NCBI RefSeq assembly: GCF_011397635.1
Contig: NC_064753.1
Coordinates: 24,700,322-24,764,321, forward strand
Reading direction: 5' to 3'
From: Epinephelus fuscoguttatus
Lineage: Eukaryota; Chordata; Actinopteri; Perciformes; Serranidae
Length of the DNA stretch: 64,000 nucleotides
The notes under the pieces are model-generated. The model saw only the letters and a program-made list of their open reading frames with translations. It had not been told where the DNA came from and ran no database searches. Positions 25,588 to 37,300 of the stretch are shown one piece after another (within the stretch, counting starts at the first letter, position 1; the number at the start of each line of letters is the position of its first letter). The position numbers were made by a program, and so were the translations under genes.

Positions 25588-25610
25588 TGTGTTATTGGTG
25601 ATAGAAATTA
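25268..25610. repeat. Imperfect tandem duplication (about 190 bp) covering mthfsd exon 1
   Basis: Two diverged copies, about 25268-25420 and 25456-25610, share ordered blocks: TTAGCCAAAC (25294 / 25484), GTTAGCATGC or ATTAGCATGC, and GCTCCGTTATGTTACTGGTG versus GCTCCATTGTGTTATTGGTG (25393 / 25581), at a constant offset of about 188-190 bp. The right copy contains the real start codon and exon-1 donor. In the left copy the start is ACG and the donor is changed, so it is a dead exon 1. Confidence 0.75.
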
Positions 25611-25651
25611 GTCTCTGATACAAAACTCAGTCACACTGCACGCAGGAAAGT

Positions 25652-25657
25652 CACGTG
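25652..25657. promoter_or_regulatory. E-box CACGTG upstream of the mthfsd start
   Basis: A palindromic CACGTG lies 65 bp upstream of the mthfsd start codon, where a TATA-less promoter or 5'UTR would be. USF/MYC/TFE3-type factors bind this core. Evidence is position and motif only. Confidence 0.3.
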
Positions 25658-26930
25658 TGAGTGCTGTAACATAAGACTGATAGAACAGCTGCTTGTCAGT
25701 GTTTATCACTGCTACGGCGGCTCAGAGCAGTCAAATTTAACCAAACGCGAAGCTGAAAACATCAAACTGGCAAATGACAAACAAGGCAAACTGTCTGGGA
25801 GGGAATCATACCAAACATTGTATTACAGTAAAGGTTGGGAATACCTGTACTTTGCTTATTTCTATTTTTGTTTACCTCCTTCGTCTTCTTTGCTTGGTAA
25901 GTTTGTTTAGTTCCATTTAACAATAAGGTGATTCAAAGTGCTTCAGACAAGGCATCAAAGGCCACAAGGCATTATACAGAGACAAAAAAAAAGAGAAAAT
26001 AATATTTTTTAAAGACAAAAATAATATGAAATACAAAAATAAAACAAAATGAAAGCCTCCCAAAAGTGTAACAACATTCAAACATATGCTGATAATTTTT
26101 TAATTCATTTTATAATTTATTTCAACAAGTGTGTTTTTGGATTTTTAATTTACTTCAAATATTAGGTCAAAAAAGACAACAAAAAGCAAGTAAGGTAACA
26201 ACTGCTACGACAGGGCAATGCAATGAGTACTTTTCCAAGGTTCAAAATAAAAATAAAATAAATAAAACAAAGGAAAGAAAGAGGACAAAAAATGCACATA
26301 ACTGTGTTACATTCAAGAGATTAAGACAAGTAGACTTCTGTAGCCTTCTCCCCCTCTAGAAGTGTAATAAAACGTCCCCATGTCTTATCAAAAGTAGAAT
26401 ATCTACACTTAATCATGAGAGTAAATTTTTCTAGGGCAACGGAGTGTGACAGCCCAGTAAGCAAGGTGTGTAAACTTGGTCTACTAGGGGATTTTCAGAA
26501 TCTGGCTAAGGTGGAATATAATTTATTGCTTTTAACTTTCTCAACAGTATTAAAGTAGCAGTATACCTGCACTTACAGAATAAAATACATGCAAGTTAAC
26601 CTGTTAGTATGAGTAGTGTCACTTTAGATAATTTGCTTCTAACACAGCCATACTGTTACTCAGGTCAAAATGTGAATGCTCTTAGTTTTAATTTTATAGT
26701 GTGTTTTAACATTCTGCTTCTTAAATTAAGGATTTAAATGACTTTTTCTTGTGATGGTGAAGCACATAGAACTTCATCTGCATAGAAATTGCACTTTATA
26801 TGTTAAAACACATGCAGGGATTTCTATTTCTCAAAGCTGAAATCAACTTTGAAGCTGGTCTGGAGCAGTCATATCTGGTATTGTGCTGGTCAAACTGTTT
26901 TACTGTAAAACCTTGTATTGTATAACAGTC

Positions 26931-26931
<1 letters not shown>

Positions 26932-27000
<69 letters not shown>
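26932..27000. repeat. Compound microsatellite (CT)n(GT)n
   Basis: A CT run to about 26967 passes directly into a GT run ending at 27000. Confidence 0.95.
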
Positions 27001-27001
<1 letters not shown>

Positions 27002-29126
27002 ATGTTCATTTCAGGCAGCCCCAAGCAGCTAGTGATGGGTTCATAGGGGAGGACATGGGAACGTTGGGACAGCTGTGGCATGGCGCATTCTTGCTAAAGC
27101 TGCTGCAGGAGTCCAGAGCAGAGATGATTATAGTTGGAAGAAGAGGATGGGCAGTGTCCCTGGTGAGGAAGGGACCGATTCAGCATCTGCTGCGGAGTGC
27201 AAACCAGCAGGATGGGGTTGTGGTTCAATGTGGGTCTTGCACGGCAGCTGGTAGTCTTGCATGACACTATAATTGTTGGTAGGCTGTTGTCAGTGATGAC
27301 AGTGTGGTCTTGCAGGGGGCAGCAGTAGGGAAAAAAAGTTTATATTTGTAAATGTGTGTACAGAAAAATCATCTCATCCTTGAAGGCAAGGTAATTGGCC
27401 AGAAGCTGACATCATATAGTAAACTGAAGATGGATGCTTAGTGTGACTGATGATGAACAGAGATTTTGTGGGATGAACTGGACTGGGCTCATGAAAGGAT
27501 ACAGTATCCATTTGTGATGCCATTTCTGGGAAGTGTGACCTGAGAACATGATAATTAGCTGGTTGCCTCTGGTAAAAAGCTTTTCTGATCTGGATCCCCA
27601 TCCACTGTAAGTCATTTGTCATTTACTCATTGTATGAAGTTAGTGTTCTTCAGACTTTTCAGTAGCAACCTTAAAAATAGGAACATTTGGATTTGAGTTT
27701 TTAGGTTTTTATGCTCAGTACATTTGCTCTTGCTATTATTATAAGTAATTCACTAAGGTACCGTCACCTCAGAGGACATAACATCAGCTATCAGTATATG
27801 CATATTACATATTGCATTTAGAAACTACAATTTTAATATTTCTTCACCAGATGTTTTTCAGTACTGTACTTTCTTTGTATACAGATGTAAGTCAGACAAT
27901 GAAACTATATGAGAAAGGAGGAACACAGCTTGAGAACGTGGTAATACAGCTGAAAGGCCACAACAGTAGCATGGTGCCTCTGTTGAAACACTGTTAATCC
28001 AGTACTGGCTTATTAGATCTTAGATATTTTCTATCTTTAAATTAAAGAACACAAACACAGTTTCTTATATTTTACTGTAAACTTGACAGTAAGTTAAGCA
28101 GCACCACCTGCAGGCCTTTAGGTTTCATGTGCCCTTTAGCCTAGTTATTAAACAGCAGAGAATTAATATCAAATATAATGTCCACCCACTTTGACCTCCA
28201 TCTTCACCTGATTTTTTTCAGGCCGTCTACAGGTAGTCATCAGTATTTACACGTGTGTGTAATCTGTATACTGCAAAGTCCCATGAAAGAGCCCCATCTC
28301 TTCACAGTGTACTTTACCTCCCTGAAATGACCACATTAAATCTAACCCATTGTGGTGTTCGAGTCATGTTTCCCGCAATCGTACTGGTCAGGATTTTGCA
28401 GTGAAATTCCAGTGGATGGCTGTGTTTGTTGCAGTTTTGAAGTAGTTGCAGATGGTCTGAAGTATCCCACTGAAGACAGACATCTTGGAAATCAAAAACT
28501 GTTTGACATTCTCCCCCAAGTGTTGAGAAAATGAGGAGAGTCCTCATCTGCACTTTGCTATACAAGCAGCTGTCAGACATGTTGGAAAAAAAACTTTGTA
28601 CTTGTGAACTTATAAGGATCTTTCTAACAGTAACACTTTAAGACATAGGCTAACTGTGACAATATGTGAACGCAAACAAGCAAATATGAGTAAATATATG
28701 AGAGTATACTAGCATGCACAATAGCAGGATCCTGAAACTGAAGCAGCTAAATGGAATTCAGCCATCAATATTTTATTATTACACAGGTGCTTTTCTTTCT
28801 GTGACATGTCAACTCTGTTAAAAGGCCTATTGCACAGGTTTACAGTTAAATCCTAAAATGTAAAGGATAGTGTATAAAGGACACTGCTTGCTCTGTGATT
28901 TTATGAAATGGATATACAATATTGCACCACCCTGCAAGATATGTGACATAAGGGTAAACTCTTGCATATAACATGTAATTTCAAAACACTTTGGATTACT
29001 GCCCACAAATTTACAGTGTATTTAGATGGCAGTGTTGATCGTGATACAATAAATCCTCTGGAACTTTTATTGAGAAAACAGTTACAGTAACAATACTAAG
29101 AGTTTGCAGCCATGTTGTGTTTTGAG

Positions 29127-29262
29127 ATAAATGCTAACATCAGCATGCCAGCATGTTCACAATGACAATGCTAACATGCTGATGTTGAGCAGGCAGGCTA
29201 TGATGTTTATGGTCACCAACTTATTTAGCATGTTAGCATGCCAAAATGTGCAATTTAGCAAT
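29127..29262. repeat. TGCTAACATGC-type interspersed repeat with internal inverted repeats
   Basis: The repeated words ATGCTAACAT, AGCATGCCAGCATG, TGCTAACATGCTGATG and AGCATGTTAGCATG alternate on both strands. I recognise this as a dispersed repeat family common in teleosts. The words are mutually complementary, so the transcript could fold into several hairpins. Confidence 0.6.
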
Positions 29263-29826
29263 GAAGAGAAAGTACAGCTGAGGCTGATGGGGATTTCATT
29301 AATTTAGCAGGCACCAAACAAAAGTAGCAGGGTCCCCATGGTCATGGTAACCTGGAAAAGTCAAAATCACATTTTACAGGACTGGAAAAGTCATAGTATT
29401 AGTAAAATCCTTGAAGGTTTTGGGAAAATAATGGATTTTTGGATGTAATTATGTTATGCACAGTAATATTCTGTGGATAACCTTCAGTGTAATGTAACAT
29501 GACAGCAAACTGAGCAAACCCTCAATTCAAGATGTCAAGCTCAGCTCACATCCCAGCTACATCAACTGATCTCAAACAGCCCAATCAACTGATGGCGCAG
29601 CTGCTTGATGGAAGGCAGTCAGCTGATGAACCAATTGGCGAATCTCATTCAGGGCACCCTGTTTAAACTGCTTTAGCTTGCCTACTGTTGCTGCTTCCTG
29701 TGCAAGCTGCTTTGCAACCTGCCTCCACACCAGCTCCTCCTTTTCTTGCTGTGTCTGACTTATCAGTGTCATTTCTGTTTGTCATTGATGCTGAATCAGT
29801 TCTGTTCCCGGGGGTCTTTGTTGCTG

Positions 29827-30052
29827 CTCCATGTAGGCGCATGGAACGGCAAGGAGGTTTGTTCTCTCTGCCTTAGGCTTTCCTCATTTGTAGGTGGAAG
29901 GGCAGACTTGTGTGCTCTCTCTCTGCCTTAAGGTTTTCACGTAGACGTGTGGAAGGGCAGAGAGGTTTGCTGTCTCTGCCTTAGGCTTTCCACGTAGGCG
30001 TGTGGAAGAGGCTTTCTGCGTAGGCCTGAGGAAAGGCAGAGGCCCCAGAACA
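29827..30052. repeat. Minisatellite, about 50-57-bp unit, four to five copies, palindromic units
   Basis: Diverged tandem units share the order CACGTAGGCGTGTGGAA, GGGCAGAGAGGTTTG and TCTCTGCCTTAGGCTTT. The best unit boundary (29949-29993) has GTGGAA at one end and TTCCAC at the other, with GGCAGAGA and TCTCTGCC nested inside. Confidence 0.7.
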
Positions 30053-30457
30053 GAGCCATACCACCAAATATAGTACTGCAAATGGAAATAAAGTTTTCTT
30101 TGGCAAAAGTGTTCTTGACTGAAATTTATTTACTGTAGCTGTTGATGTAATGTAGCTCTAATATGTGTTGACATATGACTTTTCGTTATAATTACACATG
30201 TCAGATGTCACCTTTAAAGAGCTGCCAAATCTGATAGATATTTTTTTTATTTTGGGACCATTTAATAATGTTTGTAACTAGAAAGGGGTTTGAATTATTT
30301 TCTTTTTTCTAGTAGGCCCTACTGCTTCTTGTTGCAGACTCCGGTCACAGGGGGAGACAAAGGGCGTGACCCTGCTGATGGTGGTACAGCTGTGGTGTCT
30401 GTGGTAGTTTTTGGGGCGTAACAGGAATGCATGATTACCTGAAGGTGTTAGATCTCG

Positions 30458-30471
30458 TCACTAGAGGGCGA
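30458..30471 (+). promoter_or_regulatory. CTCF-like motif upstream of dbndd1
   Basis: TCACTAGAGGGCGA fits 12 of 14 positions of the CTCF core, in the same orientation as the 18731 motif. It is 0.87 kb upstream of the dbndd1 start codon. Confidence 0.25.
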
Positions 30472-31330
30472 GCTCTACCAACAGATTCCCCTCAGCAGAC
30501 AGAAGCACCATTTCCTCCTTTTCTGAAGGCATGGGATTCAGATGGGTTTATTTGTTATTTGAATATCCATAAACTGTATCAGATTGCTACATATCTCTTT
30601 TAATCATCTGCCTTGCTGTCATCCAGGCATATTAATCTCTGAGCTGTGCATATTTGTCATGAACAGACCCATCATCAGGTTTAATAACTTGCCAACAAGT
30701 ATATCCACAAATTATGATACCACAGTCATGCACACGCACACAGGGATACTCATTCACACACAGGCGCACAGACAATGTCCTCCCCCCAGTGGTCCATGGA
30801 CCTCCCTGACACCCCATTCTCTGTGTCTCTCAGTCTGGGCAGGTTGCCAGTCCAGCCCAGCCCTCCCTCCCTTTCTCTCTCTCCCTCTTTGCCCTGGATC
30901 TCTCTCTGTGTACTCTGTACATACCAAGCCAAGCCTCACAATGCTGCATTTACTAAAACAAGTGGCTTAGAAATGTGCAGTGATGTCGCTGTTCCCAGAC
31001 CTGCCTCTCTCTGTTCTGGACCGGCTCAGTGAGGCAGCGCACACACACGGCTCTGATGGCAGAGCGGGGCAGGTGGACTGAGCCAGAGGAGAAACCAACA
31101 TCACCTGTTTGGGAAATCTAGAACGAGGGAGGACAAACAAAGAAGGAGGAGCAGACTGTTTGGAGAGCAGAGGTCTAGCTGTGTCTACCCACTCACCCCA
31201 CCCTGCTCTCCCTCACATGCACACACACAGACACACTCTCCCCTTGCCTCTCCCTGCCTCCCTCCCCGTTTCTCTCCTCCACTCTCCGATGCTGGTGTGG
31301 TGAACAGCAGGATACTCTCGGCTGAGCTGC

Positions 31331-34300
31331 ATGGAGGCACAGGGAGGGGCAGGGAGCCCAGGTAAGAGCCATTTTCTATCCTTCCTTATCTCTCTTCCAC
31401 GGATTTTTTTTCCACATCAGCACGGCTGTTTGCAGAGTGTCTTTGTCTTTTGGATGACTTGTGTTCTGGATAGTCTGCCTGCTGTAACTAAGTGTCTTTT
31501 CTAAAAACAGCATGTTCAATATGTTTAGATTTGTATAGACACTTTCAGATGATGAGACTGAATATTTGTCAGAGGAGCTGGTTTGAATCATGAAACTACA
31601 TTTTCCTGATTTTCTACAAGCGAGATTTAGTCACTGATATATATATTGGGGCACAGGGGGAGTGCACCGTTACTCTGTCTTAGATCATTTCCCTCTCCTA
31701 TAAAATCCAGTTGTGTGGGGTGCTTCATGTTTAATTTTGTTGCCTAGCAGCATTGTCCTTTTTGCATGCAGACACTGTAGGTCAACCATGCAAAAGCTTG
31801 GACTGATGAAATACAAATTGCAGCACAATAGTGGACGCGTATGGCCTTTGTGCAAAGGCCATTCAGTGAAGCCGGTGCTGTGTGGTAGACTGCACATTGC
31901 CTCAGTGCCACTATTGCACTGTAACATCTAAGCATCCAAAGGGCTGATAATGTAACTATGATACAGTGTAGGCTTTCTATTGATGGGTATCCATGACATT
32001 AGCTTTGATAAATAAATAAAAAAATCTGCATCTCATAATGCACAAAGTGAGGCAAAGCAGGAGAGGATAGTTTATTGTTGGTGTATTACATTAGCTGCCT
32101 CTGAACCCACAGTGTGCACTCAACCACTATTAAAATGTTGCTTTATTACTCCATTGTACCTTTGGGTAAAACAATGTCTATGCAGCCACTATAAGTTGCA
32201 ATTTCAGCAGATATAATTGCAGATGCTTTTTTCCTGCCAGGGCTTTGTTCTACTTATCATTGTGTCCAGCCAGTATCTGAACACTACGCGTTCATGCGGC
32301 CAGCCAGAACGACATGCCCATGACAAACTGGGTTATTATTTGGTCATTATGATGAGATTGAATTAGAGTGAACAGCGTTATTATGATGTATCACAGGACA
32401 GAGTGTGACTTCTGGAAAGCAGAACAGCTACAAATCAGCATTCACAGCCCTGTTTGGGAGGAAATAATATTGCTGGAAAATGCAGCAAAAACACTGTAAA
32501 CTGTTTGGGAAATTGAGTCTGGAGTCAACATTTATTTACTTATTTCTTGTGCACAGTAATCTGCTCAATTGTTTTTAGAGAAATGTGTATAGAAATGTTC
32601 ATTGAAGAGCAATTTGTACAGAGATGGAGAGCAATCAGCAAAAAGGGTGTTGAGAGAGGATGTTAATTCCTCCTGCCTGCGCTACAAACCAAGATTGATT
32701 TATTGAACCGAGACACTGAGTTTGATTCAACTTCTGGCAAACCTACAGTACATCATTCTCATATCTCTCTTCTTTCATCAGCTGTCTGTCTGTCTCTCTG
32801 ATTCCCAGACAGTCATGGCTGACAGCCCGAGATATGGTCAGCCATTGCCTGAAAACACCCCATTTCTGATAGTTAACCAGCAGTAACTTAGTTTCTTGTT
32901 ATTTACTCTAACTTCTTCACAGCCGGTTTGGCAGGTGGTGGCTAGATCAGACCATCTGTGTAAGCATGTCCTCCTTTACACTGATAATACTCTGACTTTC
33001 TTGGAAGCTCTTTTCTTCTGTCACTGACAGACTAAGAGCCAGAGTCATCTTCCACCAAAATACTAACCATTTGGGCATATGTGAGCAGACAGAAATGGGA
33101 GAATAGAACAGCAGGGAGTAATATAGCTACACAGGGATGATACGTGTGTCTGTGGTCTATAATAGGAGTCAGTTCTTAATGTGACATGCAGTAAAGTCAT
33201 GCGTATTCTACATTCCTTAGCGAGCAGAAATAGCTTATCTTTTTAAGAATGCACTGCAAGTTGCAACAACCCACTGTTCTTGTGATCACATTTCCTGACA
33301 AAAGGCAGATTTCCAGTTAATGGATAAGATTAGGCCTTGAATGAATGGGTGGATAGATGAATGATTATCTGCCTCAGAGCAATGTTAGAAAGGTCAGGAA
33401 CTGCGATCCTGCATTATTTCTATAATGAGTGTTTGCTGTAGAAGGTGATGGAAATGGAAACCAAACTTGCTGCTTGATAGTCTAAATATTGAATAAACAT
33501 TTCATTTTAACAGCAGAGGTAACTTTATAGTCTTTCTGTTTCTGTGGCTCCTCGCTGGGGAAATCAATCAATAGCCGGCAATGAACACTGTGCTTCTCAG
33601 GGTGAAAGCAGAATCCATCATGTTGTGGCTTGGCCTTGGCTGTAACAGACTTTTAATCTGAAATGAGAAATTCAACTGTCTGGGAGCATACTGCAAGTAG
33701 AAATAGCCTCACCACCCATCTGGTGAGGCCCATCAGGAATCTGCTATACTCCCACACTTCTTTCCATCAACTCTGCATGTTATCATAAAAAAGCCATACT
33801 GCCGTCATCTTTGCTAAATGGTGCTTCACAGATGAGTCTTTCTTCTGTTATAATTTCATTTTAAATGTCAGTTTTTGATAAATATCTTGTGATATAATCC
33901 ACCCTGCTTGATTTGTTGCAGTAAAACAACCTTTAATCACATCATAGGCTACTGTAATTTGGAAAATGAGATAGTTTATGTTGCAGTTTAATATTCTGTA
34001 TTCTCTCAGTTGAATGTGCAGCCCTCCTGTACTCCTATCCTTACCTCACTCAGCCTCATCACATACCCCACCGTGCTTTCAGCTGTGTCAAACAGGTGAA
34101 CAGAGTTTGTGCATACTGATGCATTTGAAGGGATGCTATTTTAGGTACCCTCTATTTTCGGACTTTGTTAATAGCCTGCGTGAGCCTGTTTTTCCTATTT
34201 TGAAGGGATATTTGAGATTGAAGAGTGTGACCAGACAAATCAACGTGACAGTAATGTAACAGCTGTTGAATTAGACGTCTGCCCACAGCCAAGTAGACCA

Positions 34301-37300
34301 ATCTCCTTTCAAGGAATCACACGCCTATTAAAGCTTTCAACACTGTGTGTACACATAGAATTAAACATATTGATACAGGATTGACTGAAGGCAGAGTGTG
34401 TAGACTATGAATGATGTAAAGAATAAAGAAGAGCAAACACATTGTGTATATATAAGCATTACAATGGACAGGTAATGAAGGTACCCAGTGATAAATGTCA
34501 GGAGTTTTGGTTATTGAGAGGGAAAAAACATGGGTTATATAATGAGGACAATTAACAAACACGACCGGCAAATACTGTAGCAAACACTGACGTCTTTCAG
34601 TACCTGAGATCTCATGTAATTCCTTCCCCATCTTTGCCCCAAGATGTGTCTTTTTAGATTTAACTGCATTTTCTTGATGCCTAAATTGTTCTGTGTAAGA
34701 TTTAAACCTGAGATCTACAGTTAAATTTTAGGTATAGCTCAGATCTTTTAAGTAGGGTTTTATGAGGTACTTATCCATAAGCAGTGTATTAACTACAGCA
34801 CATGGCGGCTGGCATGCCCCCACTTTGGAAAGGCTGGCTGAAAGCAATATACTGCTTTGGACAGGGTCAGCAGCAAAACATTAAAAACATTTTAGCCACC
34901 TAAAAATCAATAACAGATTATGTACACTATATTGTGAATATTTTCATGGCTTTACCCTGCCACATACAGCCATTTCTGATGAGGAAGCTGTTCAGTCTCC
35001 CATCTATGCTCTCATCAAAGCCACCAGACTCCATTGAGAAAAACAGTAATTTAAGCTTGCTGTACAGGGGAGTGGCTTTTCTAGCGCTGCCTCGATCACT
35101 TAGTTTGTTTGTGTTAGTGTGTGACTTCGGTGAATCAAAAGTAACCCTTTTAAATACCAAAGTCAAACAATAACACAAACAAAATACGTGATGGCAGCAG
35201 TGGAACAGCAGCACCTGTGTTCAGAAATGTTAAATTACTGTTTTTCTCAGTGGAGTCTGGCTTGCAAGAGAGCAATGTAACAGCTTCAGTTCCAGGACAT
35301 TGTTGTCTCACAGTAAGGCAAAGCAGTGAAAATATTGTAAAACTGATACTGAGTCTTTTAGGTGGACTTGGGTAAAATCTGCTTTGCTGCTGTCCCCCAT
35401 CCACAGCAGTGCATTGCTTCTGTGCCAGTACTTCTGCCTGCTTCTCCAAACTGGGGTCATGCCCACTGATATCTACTGTGTGTAATACACTTACTATGGA
35501 TAAGGACCTCATACATCCCCACTTAAAGAGATTCAAACCATCCCTTTAAGTAGAGCAAATAATCCACCATCTCTAATGTAATCCTACATTAGAAATCTAA
35601 GAACCTTTGATCAGTATCTCCACATTTTTATTCTGTGCTCCCTCTCACTATCTGTGTCTGTGTCTATGTCTTAATAGAGCCCAATAAAGACATCCAGAAG
35701 CTGCTGAAGCCCTCCAGCTCAGGTGACCTATCTAAGGAGTTGTTCCACCACCCAGCAGGGGAGGAGGAGGAGGGCGGCCTGTCGGGGCACACCGCTAGCC
35801 TGCTGCACATCACCGAGAAGAGACGTGAGTACTGAGAGAAGAGAGGGCAAGCTTGTGAAACAGATGAATATTCATTGGTGATAAAGAGGTGTTATAAGCT
35901 AATTATGGGTGGAAAATGCTTCGAGCAAGATACCTGATCGATAGCAAGTGTGTTCAACAGGAGGGCAGAAGATATCCTGCTGCTGTTAAAGAGTGTGTTA
36001 TCAGTGACAGTCACTACTGGATTGATCTAATGTAGTAACACATAATGAATTTCACATATAGCTATATATCATTAACGTTTCTCACATATACTTTTGCACT
36101 ATCTACATCCTCATTCAGTAGAGTCCAGGTTTATCTTCACTTATCTTTAAACCCACAGAATGATCACTGTTGTTTTAGGTTTTTAAGGTCCCACATTCAA
36201 AGACCACTGCAGCTTAACCTTGGTTGAAAGGACTCATTGTGCATTGGTCCCATACAGAGGCTCCCCTGTACGCACCAGACTCAGAGCCCAAGGCTCAGAA
36301 ACACAGAGAGAGATACTGGGGCTACATGGGTGACAAGGCAACCTTTATCTGCTTCACTAACCAAACACTTTTATGGAATGACAGCTCATCCAGAGGCTAA
36401 TGTCTGTGTCTCAATGATTTAACATGACCCACTAACTAGCGGAGGCACCTGGCAAGTCAGCAAATAGTATGTGGCAGTGAAGCAAGGAGAAAGAAAGAGT
36501 AAAAATGTATTCAAAATGATCACCATCTTATTACAGTACATTAATCCCACCCACCTCCCATCCTATTATTGAGGGATCAGGAATAAAATTTTAAAAAAAA
36601 ATGTATCTGCTCTTTAGATTTCATTGAGATTATTCATTAAGGTTTTGGCCCATTGCAGCTTCCTCTTACATGTCACAGAGACAAATGACTTCCTGACGCA
36701 GCAGTTTTATCTCCAGAAAGGGGACCACAGTTGCTCCTGAGTCATCTGAAACATTTATTTTTAGGCCTGGAGCAAAGAGCCTACCTTAAAAAGACAAACA
36801 TTTCAATATCTCAGAGAAGAGGAAGTTGTCAAATCACTAAAAAACGACAACATGCAGGTAGACTAGATGCACTAATGCATTCAAACACATAGAAAACTGC
36901 AGTGCGGCTACATTTTCCTTTTGTTTTTGTGATTGCATGCATGGAATTGAAGATTAAAAATTAATGGTGACTGCTGTGCAGTAGTCTTGGAGCGAAATAG
37001 TGTTCATCTGTTTGTATTGATCTTTAACAAGAGACGTCAAAGGGATGAACAGAGAAATATGGGATTCAAAAACTTATGTACAGCTTAAATTAAAACATGT
37101 CTCCCTGCTCTGTTGGATTAAACCATGCTTTATTCATCAAACATTTTCAGCTAACTTGTTTTCATCAGGGTGGTGAATAAAGCATGATGCTCGAGAGAAG
37201 AGTTTTGCAAAATGTTTCAACCTTGATGGTTTTCACTGTGTACACATTCTCAAAGTAAAAAATCACAGCTTATCTACCTGTCAGTTGTTGATTAGAAAAC

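Larger units (their letters stand above)
25700..31330. other. Intergenic DNA between divergent mthfsd and dbndd1
   Basis: I find no convincing exon. There is a possible interspersed-repeat fragment near 25880-26010, a CT/GT microsatellite, a TGCTAACATGC-type repeat and a 55-bp-unit minisatellite. A 66-codon minus-strand frame at 29572-29772 is rich in Gln, Lys and Leu and coiled-coil-like; it could be debris of a transposon protein, but I do not recognise it. DNA at 30980-31330 becomes GC-richer with pyrimidine tracts and is the probable dbndd1 promoter and 5'UTR. No foxc2- or foxl1-type forkhead gene is present. Confidence 0.6.

Noticed and set aside
28314..28580. Minus-strand 88-codon frame with protein-like composition
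   Set aside because: No recognised family, no flanking exons in phase, and the opposite strand is also open.
29572..29772. Possible transposon-derived protein (Gln/Leu-rich, minus strand)
   Set aside because: Too short, with no diagnostic motif. I could not tie it to a known transposon family.
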